Positions 10,296 to 21,695 of a DNA stretch of 64,000 nucleotides are shown here, piece after piece. The position numbers and the translations under genes were made by a program. This stretch comes from Chlorops oryzae (taxonomy: Eukaryota; Arthropoda; Insecta; Diptera; Chloropidae), in NCBI GenBank assembly GCA_020466095.1, contig CM035807.1:49451293-49515292 (forward strand), written 5' to 3'. The number at the start of each line of letters is the position of its first letter. The first letter of the stretch is position 1. The notes below the pieces were generated by a model. The model ran no database searches. It had not been told where the DNA came from and saw only the letters and a list, made by a program, of their open reading frames with translations.

Positions 10296-12207
10296 TAGAC
10301 CGTACCTCAAAAAAAAAAAGTGCGCCGTATACCAGCGAAAATGACGCATTTTTGCAAGAAAATAACGAAAAGAAAAAAAAATTTTTTTAAATCGAACCTA
10401 GAGGTCGCGAATTGGTATATTTCTTCATATCTCTGGTGTTTACAGTCGGATTTTAAAGTTTGATACATCAATGTTTTTGTCGCATAGAGACCAATATAGC
10501 CTCTATAGAAGTCATTGACCTCAGGCGTACCGTTCTAGTACTTACCCCCAAGATCTCAGTGCCTACCACCCTTATGTACCACCCTAATATCAAAAAAATA
10601 AAACCCTTAAAATATCATCAAACTTCTCCTCAGGAAATATATCGATATTTGCAACATAAATATTTTTAACTGTTTTTAATGTTTTTAAACAAGAAGGTGT
10701 TAGAAATGTAATTGTTTTATGGCAACGCGCCGGCATACCAATTATAACCCTAGCGGCGGTTCAGAAACGTATTTATTTACTTGTAAATACCTATTATGCA
10801 ATTTCTAAGAATCGATTGAGATATAACGTGAATACTTGGTGTCCGTTTTCCGCCGTAGCCGCTATGGGGGCAAGCCCTTAATCAAACCGATTTAACGAAA
10901 CCCTTTGCTCTCTCGCGTTCAACAGTTCGACCTCCAGCGACGACGGCACAGTCTATGATCGCAGCCGTTAAGACGCGCCTCGCCGTTACGCATTCAATCG
11001 CAAACACCAAAATTATTCAAGTGCAGTGACAAACAAAAGAAAAAGAAATTGATTTTTTGAACTACAAGCGCCAAGAAGGCCGATTATTTTTTGACTGTAA
11101 AAGCTAAAAAATTTATCATCGCGTCGCGCAAACGCCGACAACCATAATCGAACCAGAAAAAAACCCGAATTTTAATTATAAATGGCGTCGCGCAAACCGC
11201 CGACAAACTTAACACGAGGATAGAAAACTCAAAGACGGCTTCTCCACTCCATCTGCAGAAAACAAAGGTACGTTAGCCCTTAACTGTCCCTGACATTGAC
11301 ACTTGGAATAAATTGTTTAAGATTTCGCGTTGCAAGTGTGGCATTGAAAGCAACAATCGTGTAGTTGTAACACTTCAAATAAAATTCCAGATGGAGCAAA
11401 AATGTTTGTAGGCGTGGCAGTGGGCGGATGTCTCCCATTTTCACTTAGGATCATACTCGGGGCTCGATATACCTGTGTGGCAAATTTCGATGTGACTGGT
11501 CCAGCCGTTTCGAAGGAGATTCGACCACAGACGGACAATTTCAAAATTTTTTGAAATATGAAGTTATTGAAGTATATGAGCGATATATTTATACATTTAA
11601 ATAAAATATTTAATAGCATACTTTCAGGAAGAAGTACTTTTTTTGGAATATTAAACGGATATAGTTCCCTAAAGCGACATTTTAGCACAACAGTGTTTTC
11701 GGAAAAATTCCTTGGCATATCACAAAGTACATTTTGATGTTAATTTGGCACACCAAGCTTAAACTCATTGATAGATAGGGACCAAACAGTGGACAAAAGA
11801 ACTTAAAAAAATTTTCTAAATTTAGTTAAAAATATTTATGTTGGAAATATCGATATACTTCCTGAGGAAAAGCTTGATGATATTTTAAGGGTTTTATTTT
11901 TTTGATATAAGGGTGGTACATAAGGGTGGTAGGCACTGAGATCTTGGGGGTAAGGACTAGATTGGTACGCCTGAGGTCAATGACTTATATAGAGGCCATA
12001 TTGGTATCTTTGCGAAAAAACACATTGATGTATCAAACTTTAAAATCTGACTGTTAACACCAGAGATATGAAGAAATATACCAATTCGCGACCTCTAGGT
12101 TCGATCAAAAAAAAATTTTTTTTCTTATCGTTATTGTCTTGCACAAATGCGTCATTTTCGCTGGTATACGGTGCACTTTTTTTCTCCATATAAGGTGGTA
12201 CGGTCTA
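10296..12207. mobile_element. Long-TIR (foldback-like) DNA element inside Harbinger
   Basis: The ends form inverted repeats of roughly 385 bp (10296 to about 10680 and about 11820 to 12207), starting TAGACCGTACC. They are flanked by an exact 8-bp duplication ATGTATAT (10288-10295 and 12208-12215). Eight-base duplications are typical of hAT and P-type elements; long arms are unusual for both, so I leave the superfamily open. The central 1.1 kb has no credible coding frame. It contains a G+C-richer stretch near 10840-11220 in which a GGCGTCGCGCAAA-like motif occurs twice (about 11117 and 11184). It interrupts Harbinger between its two genes, so it inserted later. Confidence 0.85.
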
Positions 12208-12286
12208 ATGTATATAGTAATATTTTCATTATTTTAATTAATACCCATGAAGGTAATATATATAAAAAAAATTTATTTGAATAAAA

Positions 12287-14145
12287 CTATAGTTTTTTAA
12301 GATGACCAAGTATTATTTGCTGCTTGAAGAAATCATAACCTCGGTTAGAAGTTGGAGGAACCGCAACTTCGGTTTCAATAATGCCTCTGATCTCTTCGGT
12401 AACGGGAGGCGGGTTTCGATCACTTTTTAAGTTGCATATGTTATGCAGAACTGCAGTCGCTACAACTATAGCCTCCACTTGTCGATATTTCATCCGAATA
12501 CCTAAAGATAGAACTGGAAATCTTCGCTTCCATACTCCTGTTGTGATTGTAAGCAAATGATATGTTCCCTATGAACCTAATGCCTAAAATCCGTTGTGAA
12601 AATAAAAAGGACACAAGTTTTATACGTTATTATATCTTTTATTTAACCCCTATTTACAACACAATATCGTTTATACTAGCTCCTGTCATAAACTCTAAAC
12701 TACCCTATTTCCCTAAACTCCAAGTCCACGCTCTAATCGCTGTTGCCACTGGTGAGTACATACGAGTCGAGCTGAGACTGTCACAAACTGGTCTTCCGCA
12801 AAGAGTCCCTTTCTCCATCTCGATCTTCGGCTTATATAAAAAGAAACTGCTGATGCCGCATTGCTCATTTTCCAATTGCGGCCCGTTGAATTATTGCGAA
12901 ACTTCTGGAACTGCTGAGCGCGTTCAACGTTGACCTCATTATCGATTTCGCAATCTATGTCTGTCGCAATAGTTGGACTGCTGACCTGTGCTTGTTGCTT
13001 TGATTTAACTAACACTCTTGTCGTGTCCCAACGTTGATCATATTTCCATAACCGTATTTAAGCTTGGTTTGGTTGTTGTTGTTGTTGTTGTTGTTCTTTC
13101 GTTTGTGCTGAATTTGTTTTGTTATATTTCGGTCTGTGCGTACAAAGGTGACCATCGTGCATAATAATTGAATGCTCGTGAGTCGAATGTTGACTCACAA
13201 CACTCCGTACGAGCGTTCGACGCAGTTTCGAGTTCGAATCAATGACTCATTGTAGAGCGCTTAAGCAGGCGTTCTCAAACTTCCTAAAGGAGTCATGATC
13301 CATCGCTTGCATGGATAGCCACTATCACCAATAATGATAGCATTTCCAAATTCATTTCTCTCGAATCTGCTGAATATTCGGGAGTTCGCAAAAATTCTTG
13401 TATCGTGTGTCGACCCAGGCCAGCGACAAACAACGTCTAAAATGTTTAATTTGCTGTCGCAAAGTGTTTGAACATTATACGAGAAAAATCCTTTGCGATT
13501 ACGGAACAGTTCTGCATCTTCGCCAGCTGAAAATGTTAAATTAACATGTTGCTCCAAATTCAACGAAAATATATTGCGCTCACCAGGTGAAACAATTTTA
13601 ATGTGACTACAGTCAATCGCTGCTATAACCCGAGGAAATTTTGCAATGTTGTAAAATTCCGCTTGCAGTCAGCGTTGACCATCGGTTGTTGATGGGAACG
13701 ATATAAAATGATCTCCCAACAAAGCGATATGGTGGCAAACCCTTCGTGTACCGCGAGATGTGGTGCTCACTGATACGCCGCTTAGATCGCCATCACTTCT
13801 TTGCATGCAGCCAGTTGCAAAATAACTCAACGTTAAGAGGAACATATGTTCTGGGGACAAGGCTCTATTCCTGAAATTTTTTGTAATCATATATCAAGAA
13901 TTACGGAAAAATAAACAGTTTCACCTGGAAGTTCTATGCTGGATATTGTGACGAATTAGTTCCAGCACCATCCATGTGGCTTCTTTGCACATTCGGTATC
14001 GGTTCCGAAAGACCACTTCATCATAAAATGAGAAAAAATTTCGGCGCTGTCGAAAAATACGAGGCCGGCGACTAATAATCACCCTTACGATGGGTTCAAA
14101 ATCCATATCGCTTTCATCACTCATATAACTGTAGTCCGAAATCAT
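12287..14145 (-). pseudogene. Harbinger transposase (HARBI1 type), split by solo LTR
   Basis: This is a DDE nuclease that cuts at the TIRs. Exon 1 (14145-13925) starts MISDYSYMSDESDMDFEP. A 54-bp intron (13871-13924, GTGAAA...TTTCAG) and a 57-bp intron (13527-13583, GTGAGC...TTTCAG) keep the frame. The catalytic triad is visible: Asp in IAAIDCSHIKI, Asp in IIGDSGYP, and Glu in NCVERSYGV. The C-terminus runs through WKRRFPVLSLGIRMK and TAVLHNICN to the stop at 12287. It is broken by two stops (TGA at 13669, TAA near 13258) and by a 664-bp solo LTR placed between the GV and WKRRF codons. The frame continues exactly across the LTR once the 4-bp duplication is removed. Catalytic residues survive, so decay is fairly recent. 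Confidence 0.92.
12539..13202 (-). mobile_element. Solo LTR in the Harbinger transposase gene
   Basis: The segment has TG...CA ends that form a 7-bp inverted repeat (TGTTGTG/CACAACA) and is flanked by CTCC on both sides (12535-12538 and 13203-13206), a 4-bp duplication typical of Ty3/gypsy elements. On the minus strand it carries TATATAAG (about 12833) followed about 190 bp later by AATAAA, a plausible promoter and polyadenylation signal, so the minus orientation is favoured. A GTT microsatellite lies at about 13068-13096. No internal region remains, meaning the LTRs recombined. It is not the same LTR as that of the gypsy element at 20832-36697. Confidence 0.88.
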
Positions 14146-14348
14146 AACTTTAACGATTTGTTTGTTTTGTATTCCGCAGACTTTTCATAATAATTGTAAT
14201 CAGCTGTTTTTCTAACGCATAATTCAGGGCTGTTATCGTATTTAAAACAAAAAACTTAAACGACCTGCTGAGGTAGTTTAAAATATTTTTAAAAATAATT
14301 TAAAAATTTCATTGGTGAAAATGAATATCAGATTTTATTTTTAAAAAT

Positions 14349-14377
14349 TTTTTAAATATGCTTGGTAATATTGGCCC
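14349..14377 (-). repeat. Harbinger right terminal inverted repeat
   Basis: It ends GGTAATATTGGCCC and is the exact reverse complement of 9024-9052, followed by ATA at 14378-14380. Confidence 0.95.
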
Positions 14378-16320
14378 ATAGAAAACCAACATTTCCCCTC
14401 CATTTTTTTCTGCAATTGGATAAAGTTTTGGTAGACCCTTTATATAGTGCAAAAGATGAGCTTTATCGAGTTTTAGTTCTTGTAATAATACCAAAAAACA
14501 TGAGGTCCCGAACGGACGAGAAATAGAAGTCAAGTTTTATTGAGTCTATTTAAATGTAAAAATCTGCGAAGTGGAACGGAATTTCTGAATGAAGTAAATT
14601 TTTTTTGAAAAAGGATAAACGTAGCTTGCTTTTGGGTAGTTTCACAACAAAATATCTCTATTGCTTTATTTACAATTAGCTTAAGTACCGGTCTCCAACG
14701 TACGTTTTTGTCATGTATCTTTTATTCAGATTATCACCTTATATTGTGTCTTTATAAGCATAAAAAATCGTTTATAACACTAAATTATGTGAGGAAACCA
14801 GAGTAAATTGAATAAACTAGGTTTTAAAATGTTTTATTAAATAATGTCTAATAACACTGTGGTAGTTGAAAAAAAGACTAGACCGAATTCAACGGTTTCC
14901 CTCTATTTCGGGCACGAGGAATCGGACTGCATCATTGTTTTTTTGTGTTATCGGTACGTCTTCATGCAAAACTTTTTTTAAAAGTTTTTTGACCACTTTT
15001 TGGCCCATATCTATATATGATCGGCTGGCGGAAAGGCCCATATTCAACCCGAGTAAATTCTCTTACTCGGTTATGTTACGGAAATCAATATCGTCAAAAA
15101 CTGACGATTTACGATATTTTATGTGCCCCAAAATTCGTTACAACAAATCCTGTATTTCATTATAATAGATCAAAGCGATACATATATTATTCTCTCCGAA
15201 TTTAAAGTTGAAAGCCAGGTCAAAACTTACTCAGCGTGATTTTAGAAGCATTTAAAGTTTTTGACGATTTTAATAGTCATTTCAGTAACATGCCCGAAAG
15301 AGCGTTTAAGCCAGGGGTTGAATTGAATTTTGGGTAAATGAGGGCCTTTACACTTGCAAATTTTTCACATCGATTCAGTGTAAATTCAGCCACAACGGCA
15401 ACGCCGATTTTAATTATCGTTAAGAATACAATCGATGAATATATCGAATTTATCTCACTGCACCCAACCAAAGTGTCAAATTTTTCTGTGTAGGACCGGC
15501 CTAGAGTTAATATTTTCCAAGCGTGGTATCAAGGTGTTTCCGTACTATTGATGTGTTACTTCCAGGATTGTATATTCACTGACACCGGGTAAATGTTTTT
15601 ATTGTGTAATGCATCGTATGTGCACATTAGAGATTTGTGTGTTTATGTACTCTGTAAAGGTCTGGAAAATAAAATTAAAATAGCAAAATATAACAACACA
15701 ATCACAAATATATATATAAGAAGCTCAAAAATTTTTGAATTGCTTTGGAATTTAGAATATGATTACCACGGCCGTCCGATTTTCTAAGGAAACGAAATTT
15801 GTGCGCGATTGATTCTTTGGTTCCATGTCAGTTATGTTTGAACGTTTTCTTCTGACTAGTTAAAAAAAATAATTTATTCGAGCAATTTTATGAGTAATTA
15901 TTAAAAAAACTACAAAAATGTTTTGTATGGAATATATGAGCCAAATATGAACCATAATTGGTGATTAAATTATACACGATTCGATATGTTTAATATAGGG
16001 TAGGCAGATTCGTCACCTTGTTTTCAATTTCCTATATCCCATAAGGTTGTCAATGGATTAAGGACGTTAAAATTCCTCATTGTAATGAAATATATAAAAC
16101 TGGTGGCTTAATAAATGGAAAAGTAACTTTTTTCATAGTATTTATGAACAAACTCATTTTTCTGAATGTGCCCCATGTTAGGTGTAGTTTCGTCTTTTGA
16201 ATGGTCACTTGCTGATGCGTTTTTTGGTCCAAAAAATGCTTAGAAATTGATAAATTATAGTTTTATTATATTTACATTTAAAGAATAAATAAAAAGTAAT
16301 AAATAGCAGAACTTTATGTG
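14378..16320. other. Unassigned AT-rich DNA with one dispersed repeat
   Basis: The only recognisable item is copy B of the dispersed repeat at 14854-15015. A segment at about 15270-15480 includes a run of higher complexity (around CCACAACGGCAACGCC) that may be an old element fragment, but its short open frame has no recognisable motif and is not called. Confidence 0.45.
14854..15015 (+). repeat. Dispersed repeat, copy B (partner at 6889-7045)
   Basis: It is a direct copy of 6889-7045, sharing ACACTGTGGTAGT, AACGGTTTCCC, GAATCGGACTGCATCAT and CCACTTTTTGGCCCATATC, with scattered substitutions. Orientation is the same in both. Confidence 0.8.
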
Positions 16321-18473
16321 AAGGTTGCCAAAGAAAACATTAAAAATAAGTACTTTCAGTTCGCCCTCTGACTGGATGGGTCAGACTGGGGAACTTCAGT
16401 TCAACACTGCGCTAGCTCCGTTCCCATATAAAAACACTGCATACTTCGTTCTTATAGAAAAACTACTAGTGCTACTGAAATATCGTTTTCAGAAAGTCTT
16501 AGGGGTCGGTCACATATTACGTAACACAGGTTTTGATCATTTTAGACACCCCCCTCCCCCCTTGTAACAAGAAATAACAAATTTCAGACATCCTCCCTCC
16601 CCCCGGTAGCAACAGTCACATGTAAAATTTTTGATCTGCCATTATGAAATAAAATTAGAAAGAAGTCTTTTTATAACAAAATTAACATTATTTCCCAATA
16701 GTTGATAAATATTAATATATAAAATATTTCAAATCAATCTAGTAATTTCTTCTTTTTCAAATGAAAAACCAAGTGAATTTTTCATTTCCAACTTGTGTTA
16801 CGTTATGTATACGAATCTCCGAATTGAGTTGCTTTCTATCGTGAAAAAGGTTTGTGCTGCAGTTCTTAGATTTGACACACAATTGATTTGCCTACAATTT
16901 AAGATATCAGTTTTGGAAAGGGGACTGATACCGGGTGATCTATGTTCATGCAAATTCCAAAAAAATAATAAAAATCTTTCATCAATTTTTCAATTTTTCG
17001 ACTTTGAGCATCACTTTGCATCATTCATTTAACAATTTGGAGTGTCTTTTTTACGTAATGTTAAAGAATGATGTTTTAAGAACATTGTTTAGGTCAACAG
17101 ATTGGCAGCCCTTTTTTATCTCATTTCGATAGAGTCTAAGAGAGTTAGAAAGAGAAGCCTTCAAAGACAGAGACCGCTGCTATTTCCCTTTCCAATCAAC
17201 TTTTTAGTCTTTAAGTCTAACTTTGAGACAGCTGAACTTAAACGTTCAGTTCGTATTCGCCATTCATGTAATAAACCGCTCCTTCGCTAAAAAACTTAAA
17301 ATCTTGGCTTTTGTCTAATACACGGTTTTTCGTCTTTCTTTGGTAAATTTGATTGATAATCTGCACAAGTCAAATTCAATTTCGCTATTTCATTACAGTC
17401 CACTTTCCTCCAGAAAAAACAAACAAAAGATTTAAAATATTTTAAACCATATATGAGAAAAATGAGTTTCAAAAAAGCAATGGTCGTAAAATTCTTACCC
17501 GATTTGCTCAAAATTCTGACGTGATGGAATTTTTTTGAAGTTTTTCAAATTTTCAGCAAACAAAAATCTAATAGAAACACCACTGCAACTCAAAAGGGGA
17601 AAATCAAATTTCAATTGTGCAGGCCTGTGCTATTATTCTTATATCAGCGTGTTACGTAACAATCGCAGGGAACCTTCCCTCCCCCTTGTAACATTACGTA
17701 ACAATTTACTGAAACGCGAGTTACCAATACTGTCAGTTTTGGAAAATTGGTTTAAGTTTGACTCAGAAATGCCTTTTTCGGGAGCAGAAAAAATGAAAAG
17801 GGGAAGGGAAAGTAGGAAGAATATAAGGAAGCATGCGTTATACAAAAATTATTAAATATTATTTTATTTGGAGCTATTTTGCAACATCCCACAGAAGAGG
17901 TCCTGTGGATGGTATAGGTTTTCTGACGAGAGTCTGTTGTTTTCCAGACTAAATATTTCAGAAGCGGCTAAAGGGTAAAAAAATGAGAGTATTCATATTT
18001 TAATGGGTAAAAAATGAGAGTTATTCATATTTTAATGGAGGCATAGCGAGGATAAATTCAATTTGTTGGGATAATGGCAAATTAAGAATGGCTAAATATC
18101 TGCAGTTTGAAGTAAAAAGCTTGTAGACCTCAGTTAATACAGAATTGTTCAGCTTTAATAGCGAAAGTGATGACAAATTAAATGCTTCGCAACATAATCT
18201 ACTAAATCTATTTATTTTAATTTTATTTTATTATATTTCCATGCATTGTAGTACTACAATCAACTTTCTTTCTTACGGGCTTATAAAAAATCGCATAAAG
18301 CGCGAGTTACCAATTCCTAGTAACGCGAGTTACCGCATATTATTTATTTATTGATCAACAGCAGCAGTGTTTACGTACAACTTTTTTGTTTTCGAACTCT
18401 TCATTCTATTCTTAATACAAAAAAAATCAAAATTAGCCAATCCACGTATTTAAATTACGGAATTGTTAAAAAA
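16321..18473. other. Unassigned repeat DNA with TTACGTAAC-type motifs
   Basis: No coding frame is supported. Two places carry a similar string combining TTACGTAAC with a C-rich run and CTTGTAACA (16515-16575 and 17645-17705), suggesting the two ends of, or two copies of, a small non-autonomous element. I could not define TIRs or a duplication. Confidence 0.4.
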
Positions 18474-19614
18474 TAGTGTCCGACCGAAGGTGGATTTTTA
18501 GCCGAAGCCGAACAATCGGCAGAGTTGAAGACTTCGGCCGAAGACCGAAGGCCGAAGCCGAATGCAAAAAATTTTACAGTAAGGAAATAAAATCAGTCTT
18601 TATTCATTTGACAAGCACAAAAACAAAACCGCTCAAATTTTCTCTAAATTCTTTCGCTTTAATCGCCCACAAAGTGAGAATTTACGGCAATAATTCACTT
18701 TCGAATTTATTATTATTCTTATTATTATTATTATAATTATAAGTATTATTATTATTATTGTTTGAGTATTGCGCCTTAAAAAAAAGAGAGGCAGTAGCTT
18801 CTGAGTCTATCGGCCCTCGAATTTCTTAAAATAAACCCAAAACGAGAAAAATTAAAAAAAAATTCCGGCCTTAACATGGCCCGTGTACACACATTTAATA
18901 TCAATTATTGTTTTTCTCTATTTAAAATTCCAAATACCTTTTATTTTTAAAATTTTTAATTTCTCGATTTTGATCTCCCTCGTCTTGGGATTTCTCCGGA
19001 ACTCTCGACTGCTAGTCAAATGCTCTTCTTTGACACCGTCTTTGCCCAATTGAAAAGACTGGATTTTTTACGTTTATAAAGTTTTAAAGTCAAATTGAAC
19101 TTTTCATAATTTTTTCAATTTTGGGCTTGATTTGGGCGCGCATTGGGCTCAATTTGGGACCATTTCGATTTTTTTGGGCTTGAGTTGGGCGCGCATTGTG
19201 CTCAATTTAAGCCCATTTTGGTTATGTTTGGGCGCGCATTGGGCTCGGTATGGGCACGTTATTGTTATATTTGTGCTTGGTTTGGACTCGATTTGGGCGC
19301 GATACTGTTAATTATTTGGGCCCAGTTTGAGCGCGCTATGGGCGCGTATTGAATTTGGGCTCGATTTGGGCGCGTGTGGAATTTTGGGCTCAATTTGAGC
19401 TCGATTCGGGAGCGTTTTGATTTTTGGGCGTCATTTGGGCCCGATTTGGTCCTGCATATTTTTACTCGGGGAAGCAATTGAAAATCTATCGAGAGTTTTT
19501 TACTTCCATTAAAATGCAAAAATATTCGGCTAAAATATTCGGCTTTTTCCAGCCGAATATTAAGAATTGGCCGATCATGCCGATTACCGAAGCCGAACCT
19601 TCGGTCGGACACTA
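18474..19614. mobile_element. Non-autonomous hAT-like element, 1.14 kb
   Basis: The ends are inverted repeats beginning TAGTGTCCGACCGAAGGT, flanked by an exact 8-bp duplication TTAAAAAA (18466-18473 and 19615-19622). The subterminal parts are rich in short CCGAAG and GCCGAA repeats in both orientations. An 8-bp duplication and subterminal repeats fit hAT. There is no transposase. Inside lie an ATT-type microsatellite (18706-18757) and a G-rich minisatellite (about 19120-19440). Confidence 0.85.
19120..19440 (+). repeat. Degenerate G-rich minisatellite
   Basis: A unit close to TTGGGCGCGCATTGGGCTCAA recurs about a dozen times with many substitutions and spacers. On the plus strand it gives long open stretches, which explains spurious frames on both strands. 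It is contained in the hAT-like element. Confidence 0.8.
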
Positions 19615-20421
19615 TTAAAAAACCTTTGTCTGAAAACTGTAACGCGAGTTACCGGGACTTTTAAGTCTTCATTTAGTTAACTACTTCAAGAATCATTTCA
19701 TTTTAAGTTTTTATCTAATATAAGTATAAGTTCAAAGTTACAAATAATAAAGATAACATTATATAAATGACCAGAATTTGTTCTGATTGTAACGCGAGTT
19801 ACCATGGGATCGCCCGAAACAAATTATATTTTCAAAATTACCATTTATGTGTTAATGAAGTTTTATTTTTTCATCAGAACATACAAATTATTTTTTAAGT
19901 TTTATTTTCTACTCAGGAGGGGAAAATTATTTGTCGAATTTTTTATTCTACTCAGAAGATTAAAATTAATCTCGAAGTTTTAGTTTTTACTCAGAAAATA
20001 AAACTAGAATTTAGTGCAAAAACTTCTTGATCTTTGGTTAGTGGCAAAAAACGAATAAAAAAGCTTGGTCGAGTTGTTTTTTATTAAATTTTACAAAAAG
20101 GACCTTTTGGCCTGAATTAGTTGACAAAATTGACAGCAAATCTGTTAAAACTAGTTTTAAACAGGCACAGCATGCAAAACTATTGCCAATTCATATAAAT
20201 AGGGAAAAATTAATTTCTTTTCTTCCCAATATTGCATGATATCGATGTCAACATCTATATGCTATGGATTATAATACCCTAAACCGATTACAGCTGAAAT
20301 ACGAAATTAAAAACCGCTAATGCAAATCACAAAAGCAGGTCTCCAGACTGTCAATGCGCATTAGCTTTTTGCAATCAGCTGAAAGCTAGGTTGCCACTTA
20401 CAAAATATAAAGGCAATTGAA

Positions 20422-20831
20422 ACAAGTAAGAGTGTTATAGTCAGGCGAGCCTGACAACTCCCACTTTTCCAATTTTTTGAATTCTAATCGGAAGCTTAAA
20501 TATCAGATTTTGGGGCAGTTTTGAAATTTTTGTGACCTATCAAAGAAGTTTTTGGAGAGGATGTTTATGGCTACAAAGGAACCATAAGTGCTTAATTTCG
20601 TGAGGGGTGGTGAGGCGAAAATAACGGTTGTGGGTTAATGCCGAACTTAGATTCGTTCCTAGCTCACCAAAAAACGTAGGGTATAATACGTCTTTCAATT
20701 TCTTATATATTATAGAAATTTCACCCTTTGTGGGGAGGTTTCTGAAGGGTTATAAGGGTAAACTATGGGTCGTGGGTATATTTTGATCTCAGCTTCGTAT
20801 TAAGCACACCAAAAAACGTGTGGTGGGATAG
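20422..20831 (-). mobile_element. Small dispersed element with terminal hairpin, interrupted part 1
   Basis: The left end AACAAGTAAGAGTGTTATA is followed by the hairpin GTCAGGCGAGCCTGAC. The same terminus recurs in reverse orientation at 25081-25117 and again at 49977-50014. Sequence at 20690-20820 (GGGTGAAAT/ATTCGT...CACCAAAAAACGT pattern) resembles 36896-37015, which is the continuation beyond the gypsy insertion. The hairpin-plus-unpaired-tail end resembles Helitron-derived non-autonomous elements, but this is inference. Confidence 0.5.
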
Positions 20832-21695
20832 TGTTGTGCGGATTTTTCCGAAATCCTGCACTCGCCTATCGGAATATTCTAAAGGAAACGCTCTTTAGTG
20901 TTTATAATTATAGCTGTTTATTAAAGATCAGTTATCGATCATAACTGTTCACAACTGTAACAACTACTTATTACTACTTTCGACTATAAACAACTGTTAG
21001 CAACTCCTTTTTTAGTTTAAAATACAAAGCTTATATACTAATTACTAGCTGGCACCAAGGCTCGCTCCGCGAGCCTTCGCGCCAGCTTCGTATGACCCGC
21101 GCTCGTTTCCTCTCCCGCTACAGGTTCATATTGGGCAAAAGTAGTAAAAGTGGTAAAGTAGTATGTTTTTAAATACTCTAGGTTTTTATTCATTCTTTGT
21201 GTGAAATTTAAACATGCTATAAATTTTTACTTAAACTACTATCGACCAATAATTCCTCCTCTCCCATGGAAACGTGGCATTGTTTTATGTACTTAACTGT
21301 GAATATAATAGACTTAATATTCACTGAAATGCGCTTTCTCCCGATTTAAATAAAAATAAATTTTTTTTTATGATTTGAAAGTTTGTTACATTAAAATTTT
21401 AAATAGCTTGGTGAATTCGTATTTTTTGCCCAAGCCTACTTTGCTGCTTTTTCATTTTGAATAACCTAGATACCGACTGCAGCGGTAAAATTATTCCCCT
21501 ATCTAATTTGGGGAATAGCTGTTATCCATCTATCCATCTAACTATCCACCGCACAAAAAGTAAACAAACGGCTACTTTGACAGCGTGCCATCGGAAGACG
21601 ATCTTCAAATTTTCCGTTCAAAATTGTAGCTTGAAGAACATTGCCCATTATTTTTGTTATGACTAATCGTGTACCGTTGCATAGCTTAGGTGCAT

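Larger units (their letters stand above)
9024..14377. mobile_element. PIF/Harbinger DNA transposon, nested and inactivated
   Basis: The ends are perfect 29-bp inverted repeats (9024-9052 and 14349-14377, starting GGGCCAATATTACCAAGCAT) flanked on both sides by ATA (9021-9023 and 14378-14380), a 3-bp duplication as expected for this superfamily. Inside are the two genes that characterise Harbinger: a Myb/SANT-like DNA-binding protein on the plus strand and a HARBI1-type transposase on the minus strand, arranged convergently. Two later insertions (10296-12207 and 12539-13202) interrupt it. Without them and their duplications the element is about 2.8 kb, a normal size for the superfamily. Stops in both genes show it is dead, although the TIRs remain identical. 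Confidence 0.95.
17711..19803. repeat. Recurrent 14-bp motif TAACGCGAGTTACC (five sites)
   Basis: The motif or a 1-2 base variant occurs on the plus strand at 17712-17725, 18298-18311, 18321-18334, 19640-19653 and 19790-19803. With the preceding base it is an imperfect palindrome (GTAAC-N4-GTTAC). Two copies are only 23 bp apart. No copy is inside the hAT-type element at 18474-19614, so they belong to the host sequence around it. Function unknown. Confidence 0.75.

Noticed and set aside
11317..11718. Minus-strand frame in the centre of the long-arm element
   Set aside because: No motif; composition matches noncoding DNA around it.
12562..13015. Open frames inside the 664-bp solo LTR
   Set aside because: They lie wholly within a defined LTR and show no domain.
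19143..19612. Open frames on both strands over the G-rich array
   Set aside because: Degenerate minisatellite lacking stop codons by composition; the element ends enclose it.
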